Source: Euonymus europaeus (taxonomy: Eukaryota > Streptophyta > Magnoliopsida > Celastrales > Celastraceae). Taken from it: a DNA stretch of 64,000 nucleotides. This document shows positions 59,455 to 64,000 of this stretch, piece by piece (the first letter of the stretch is position 1; each line of letters opens with the position of its first letter). A model generated the notes under the pieces. That model made no database searches and was not told where the DNA came from. It saw only the letters and a program-made list of their open reading frames with translations. The translations under genes and the position numbers were made by a program. The DNA is taken from the NCBI GenBank assembly GCA_963580455.1, contig OY756968.1:23467996-23531995 (forward strand), written 5' to 3'.

Positions 59455-60057
59455 TGATGATACCAAAATAACCCTACCAATTAGGACATGACACATGTTG
59501 ATGATAAACAAGAGGATTCGTTGTTAACCGAGGAACCATCTCGGTAAGCCTCCTTTGGGTGTATGCCGCATTGATTGACATACAATCATGTCTCCTCGAC
59601 TTACCCAAAGAGGTCCTCCATACTACATAGTCTCCTCCATTAACTAGGAGACTAACTTTGAAGATGAGGCCTACTCCTACTTGGAGAAGAGTCTCACTAA
59701 GACTCAAACTGTCTAGGAACTTATCCAAAGATCAATAGTGTAGATGAGAGGGAGAGAGAGTCCTAGTACAACTCAAGCTTGGATTCCTCACCTCCTATAA
59801 AAGGCATAACTCCCAGAGTCAGGTATGAGATTCTCTTAGCATAATTTCCACTCTTATAGAGAGTTCCGGATAACCGAGCTCCTTTTGCTTTTGATTACAA
59901 CCAGACTTGAGTGTCGGAGCACGTACGACATAGGACAACCTCTGGAGGGGCCTCCTATCTCACGTTTGCTGATTGTACAAGCAGTTCATTCACATCCTAC
60001 AAGCTAGTCCGACCACCTGATACGTTATCTAGGTCGGTCACTTTTTTGATGTCATCA
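59455..60057. mobile_element. Solo LTR with perfect target duplication
   Basis: 603-bp TG...CA unit (TGATGATACC ... GATGTCATCA) flanked by AGAGG at 59450-59454 and 60058-60062. It contains a TATA box (CCTATAAAAGGC, about 59795) and the downstream GAGTGTCGGAGCACGTACG stretch of the type seen in gypsy LTR leaders, suggesting plus orientation. No internal genes. Confidence 0.88.
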
Positions 60058-60147
60058 AGAGGTTTACATTTTTTTTACTATATATACAACACCTAAACAT
60101 TTCCAAAAAATTGAGACTATTATCCTAATTTCTAGCCATGTACAGTG

Positions 60148-60362
60148 AAATCAAGCTAAAAATCAACTAATTTAGAACTTGAAGTCTACGGATATTAAGA
60201 AAACAGTATATGTGAAGAAATCACATGTCATAGCTAACTAGGTGATATGAGACCTATTAGGCACAAGTTCTGAAATCAAAAACTGAAACTCCAAAATTGT
60301 AGAGCTTGAAAAGTAGTGTGAAATCAAGCTAAAAATCAACAAATTTAGAACTTGGAGTGCGA
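60148..60362. repeat. Short direct repeat pair (~45 bp)
   Basis: TGAAATCAAGCTAAAAATCA with the following AATTTAGAACTTGAAGT occurs at about 60148 and again at about 60320 (AACTTGGAGT), 172 bp apart. Confidence 0.75.
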
Positions 60363-60372
60363 AACCGCGACC

Positions 60373-60375
<3 letters not shown>

Positions 60376-60429
<54 letters not shown>
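60376..60429. repeat. (AT)n microsatellite
   Basis: About 27 uninterrupted TA dinucleotides. A frame of alternating Ile/Tyr across it is an artefact. Confidence 0.95.
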
Positions 60430-60432
<3 letters not shown>

Positions 60433-60439
60433 AAGTCCC

Positions 60440-62664
60440 AATTAACATTTGGGTAGTGAATTATTGGAAGTGAATTCGGGGAGGTTGCGGATCACCCACG
60501 TTGTATAGGATCACTAAAAAACCGTTTTTGAATAAGGTTCACTAAATGGGCCATAACTTTTAGCATACATATCCGTTTCAGGCCCATAATATATTGAATT
60601 AAAGCTTAGACGAAGTTGAATATGAAATTTTTGGAAAATCTAGAAGAAAAAAAAGGTGTCTGGACACCCTTGGGAGCCGTCCGAACACTTAATGAAGAAA
60701 ATAAGGCAGCAATGTTTTCAGGCATGGGGTGTCCAGAAAGCCACTTAGGGCGTTCAGACGGCTGTGAGGATTTCAATTTTTAAAGTTTAGAAATGGCCAT
60801 TTGTGACAAAATTTCAAAGAAAAGCCGAGAAGAGGGAGAGTGAGGAACTTAGAGAGAGGGAGATTTCTTGAGATTTTTGCTTGGATTTCCATGGATTCAT
60901 AAAGAATATCAAGAATCAAGGTGAAATCAAGGAAGATTTGAAGGTTTTGCTGAATTTTTTCTAGTTCGGTAAATTCTAGGGTTTTTGTAGATTTTGTTAG
61001 ATTCTTTTAGAGTTTGGTTCTATAGCATAGATATGTTGATTTAAACTTGATTATGGATGTATATATTAGGGTTATTTGTGATTTTGGAGTAAAGCTTTGG
61101 TTGAGCTAAGATTCAAGGCTTTGAGTAAAATTTCTAGAGAGAGGAGGTGAGTAATTCGAAACTCTTGATTCAAATGATGTTGTTATGAGTTATTGATCAT
61201 ATATTAACGTGTAAATGGGTTTGATTTTTGCCTTTGGAATAGGTTTGGAAAATCAAAACCCTAGAATCAAATTTTATTGATTTTGGTGAGTTGTGTTTAA
61301 TCAAGGTAGGGGATTCCTAACCCATTTATTGTTATATTTCATTATTTTATATTCTAAAGTGCGATTTATATCTTCGTTGGTCTTAAATTTTGTGTTCTTG
61401 CCTTATTGTGCCTAAGGAAGAACGAGCCTATGATAATTATTCATGATTTTCTCTTAAAGGTAGATTGCATTGACTATTTTCATGTTCAATCATTCATTGA
61501 GCATGGTTGGAATCTTGTCATGCATCATGTGGTAGATATATATATATATATATATATGTAGGATGTTATATATGTATTATGGACATGGCATGAATCATGG
61601 ATGCCTTAGAGATGCATGGCATGTCGAGTATGGACTCAAAATACCATAGGATTATTTGAAAGTCACATGGAAGGATGGTTGTGTGTTAAGCTTGGACACT
61701 GATCAAATGACTTCATGTGAGGCAACACACTAAAGGTGTGGGTGTGACGGGGATCACGCGGCTAGATAAATTTTCGGGGGTGTATTATGGATTATAGGTG
61801 CGCTTAATTTCATTGAGGGTTGTTAGACCATGGTATCCGCTTGAGGTTTTGTTGACTATTGTGAGCACTTCATGGTTTTATGACCATGGATTCAATACAT
61901 GGTTCATTAGACCATGGTATTGAGAGTGGGTTTGCCTCGGAGGGAACATCCGGATATTGATTTAATTACATGACATGATCATACATGTTTGACATATTGT
62001 TGCATAGCCTATTCCATAATTTCAGCTTATTTGTCATTTACTCTATTTACCCCTACTGAGCTTCTAGCTCACCCCTTTACTTTCTATCCCCCTACAGGTG
62101 AGATTGGTATGAGTGCCGATGATGCGGGTTAGTAGAGACGATGATGTGACATGGATGACACTTGGAGTGGCGGTTAGGTTTGGGTTGGTAGACTTGAACT
62201 ACTTGTTATACACGCTAATTGTATTTGATATTCATATGTCATGTAGACTGTGTGACACCGTTTGGTGCAGAATATGGATGGTTATAAGGAAATCTTTGAA
62301 ATTGGATCTTTTGAATCGAGGTTGGACCTTGGGTCCTATTTTTCATGATGTATGGATTTTATTTTGATGTTTCAATTATGGAAACAGATTGTGCATGCTG
62401 CTAGATAGCCTGAGGCCCTACTAGGATGTGTTTGCATGCTGATAGAGGTCGAAGGCCCTACTAGGTGTGATGTGATTGATTGTTGTATGATGCGTTTGTT
62501 TCAGGTGGATATTCCCCGATTTACGGAAAGATGCTGCCGGATTTTTGATTGAAGGGTTGACTTAGTTGAGTAAACTAGGGTTGAAACCATGGATGTTAAT
62601 AACATTTATAACCTAGGAATGTGCAGTAAGCACTATGTGACGTTTCCAAAAACTGGGCGTTACA
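60440..62664 (-). mobile_element. Long gypsy-type LTR or LTR fragment
   Basis: The right end reads ACTGGGCGTTACA, so the minus strand starts TGTAACGCCCAGT, the classic start of large Tekay/Retand-type gypsy LTRs. The body has TGAGCTTCTAGCTCACCCC and CCCCTACAGG near 62060-62100, also typical, and a repeated GGCCCTACTAGG (62412, 62452). No coding frame. The left end (near 60440) was not defined and no target duplication was found. Confidence 0.55.
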
Positions 62665-62742
62665 ATACTTATAATGTTTGTGTGCATTAAGATTTTTCAT
62701 AGTTTGGGCTTATTTTCTTTTTTATGAGTACAAGGTGATAGC

Positions 62743-63906
62743 CATGAAACGGTCATTCGATTGATCAGGTATTTGGAGAAGAAGATTAATCAAGGACTTG
62801 AAAGAATTGAAGACCTCATCAAACGTGATGCTATTATCGAAAAGAAGAGTTATCTGTTTGCTGGGAAGAAAAAAGATGTGGATGACAAGAAGACGAGAAA
62901 TAAAATGGATGAGGAGCAAAAGAAAAAGGAAATTGTGGACAAGGGGAAGAAAAATGGTATGAAGGGTAAGAAAAAAAGAGAATTGAGAATAGAAAAAAGA
63001 CTAATAGAGGGAAGAAAAACATCACTAAACATATGGAGAAGAAGAAGTTTGAAGATACTTAGAAGAAGATTGAAGATACTCAGAAGAACATTGAGGACAA
63101 GATAAAACCACAAAGGAAGAAAATGAAGGCAGTGAAGAAGAGCCCAGGAGTGAAGAAGACTGTTCGTAGGGATACATCTCCAATTAGGCGCTCTCAATGC
63201 TTGAGAGGGCAAACTGTGGAGCCCCATGGAATAGTCCTCAACAAAATGCTTGATGACATTTGCAAAAGTTACAAGAGAAGAGTTGTGCGGAAATCCAATG
63301 ATGAAGTAAAGGGCGACGTGATAGGAAAGCCTGACACTATAGAGAAAGAGAGTGATGATATAATAAAGGAGGGTACGGATAATATGAAAAAGCTGATGAA
63401 AACCTGAAAGATGTTGATGAAATAGTGAAGAAAGTTATGGAGGATGTCAGTTAGGGGGTGTTTATGTCGATTTTGAGTACGAGTCTAGTCCATGTACGAC
63501 TATTGTTTTGTCTGATACACCGAAACCATTTGACATGACAGTGGATTCATCTTACATAATATCTACTCCGGAGGTGGCAGATTTCCATAAAAGGTCTACT
63601 ACATGGATGCATGCTAAAGCTACTGATTATCAAGCCAAAAGGGTTGTTAAAACAAGTAACTACCACATGTCACCATATACGGACCCCACGAAGAGGCTAA
63701 AGCTGTCAAAAACACAGTTCAATTCCCAACGGGAGTTACCAGAAGAATAGTATGTTCAGTTTGCTCACTTCTACATACATATGGATGAGAAGACTCGTGG
63801 TCAATTCCCATATTGCGAGGTCAACAAGAAGTGGTTCTATGAATTCCTCACTCAAGGTGAATGGGTAAAGGATACAGTAAGGATTTATAAGTACAAGTAT
63901 TATTGA
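62743..63906 (+). pseudogene. Ulp1-protease-associated transposon gene, N-terminal part, broken
   Basis: A Lys/Glu/Arg-rich region (LEKKINQGLERIEDLIKRDA then basic repeats, 62761-63105), then SPIRRSQCLRGQTVEPHGIV (63178-63237), SPYTDPTKRLKLSKTQFNSQ, an in-frame TAG at 63748-63750, and YVQFAHFYIHMDEKTRGQFP with CEVNKKWFYEFLTQGEWVKD before a TGA at 63904. The reading frame shifts between 63105 and 63508. The order and RRSQ-LRGQTVEP motif resemble the N-terminal part of Ulp1-like genes carried by plant MULEs; the protease domain would lie beyond this window or is lost. Recognition is by memory and moderate. Confidence 0.5.
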
Positions 63907-64000
63907 TTTAGAACACTATTTGTTGTGGTTTAGAACACATTCACATTAGGTTTAAAACACTATTTGTTGTGGTTTAGAACACATTCACATTCGATTTATA
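63905..64000. repeat. 44-bp tandem repeat at the window edge
   Basis: AACACTATTTGTTGTGGTTT and the following AGAACACATTCACATT recur with a 44-bp period (first at 63912, second at 63956). The array may continue past the window. Confidence 0.85.

Noticed and set aside
60238..60441. Frame with alternating Ile and Tyr
   Set aside because: It is a translation of the (AT)n microsatellite.

Overview
The window is plant nuclear DNA, most likely from a eudicot with a repeat-rich genome. The genes carry many short exons, GT-AG introns and AT-rich intergenic DNA, and they belong to plant-type families. The rest is dominated by copia and gypsy LTR elements, Mutator-like (MULE), hAT, CACTA and Tourist DNA elements, SINE-like repeats and LINE RNase H remnants. 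The species cannot be named from sequence alone. No tRNA, rRNA, CRISPR, organelle insertion or bacterial-style operon was seen.

Six host genes can be modelled with reading frame kept across every splice: an intronless CXE18-like carboxylesterase (156-1199, +); a 12-exon coiled-coil protein resembling the plant kinetochore subunit SPC24/MUN (3028-7811, -); a GDPD4-like membrane-anchored glycerophosphodiester phosphodiesterase (21205-25602, +); a small DUF2062 membrane protein (29322-32117, +); the ADAT3/TAD3 subunit of the tRNA A34 deaminase (32983-36611, -), convergent with the DUF2062 gene; and a secreted GDSL esterase/lipase (56713-58242, +). These are independent housekeeping or metabolic genes, not a cluster with one shared function.

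Layout: 1-8.4 kb holds two genes, the second flanked on both sides by copies of one AT-rich repeat. 8.4-20.7 kb is a repeat island: a SINE-like insertion in a 70-bp direct repeat, a 5.6-kb MULE with 144-bp terminal inverted repeats and a broken transposase plus an inserted LTR, a gypsy-type LTR fragment, a foldback MITE, a second SINE-like insertion, a hAT MITE, a Tourist-like MITE and a 62-bp tandem repeat inside an inverted-repeat element. 21-37 kb is the gene-rich part, with a LINE remnant and a 2-kb FAR1-type MULE between genes. 37.7-47.9 kb is one copia retrotransposon on the minus strand. It is interrupted inside reverse transcriptase by a CACTA-type element carrying a captured Rab GTPase exon, and its 5' LTR contains a solo LTR from another family. 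48-54.9 kb holds a solo LTR with a perfect target duplication, a copia LTR plus gag remnant and a hAT element with a perfect 8-bp duplication. 56.7-64 kb has the GDSL gene, another solo LTR, a long gypsy-type LTR and a broken Ulp1-type transposon-associated gene.

No completely new system was proven. The most unusual structures are the Rab-capturing CACTA nested in a copia polymerase gene, the tail-body-tail SINE-like family, and the inverted-repeat element built around 62-bp repeats. Coordinates were read by eye. Splice sites were chosen for GT/AG and frame, not from transcripts.
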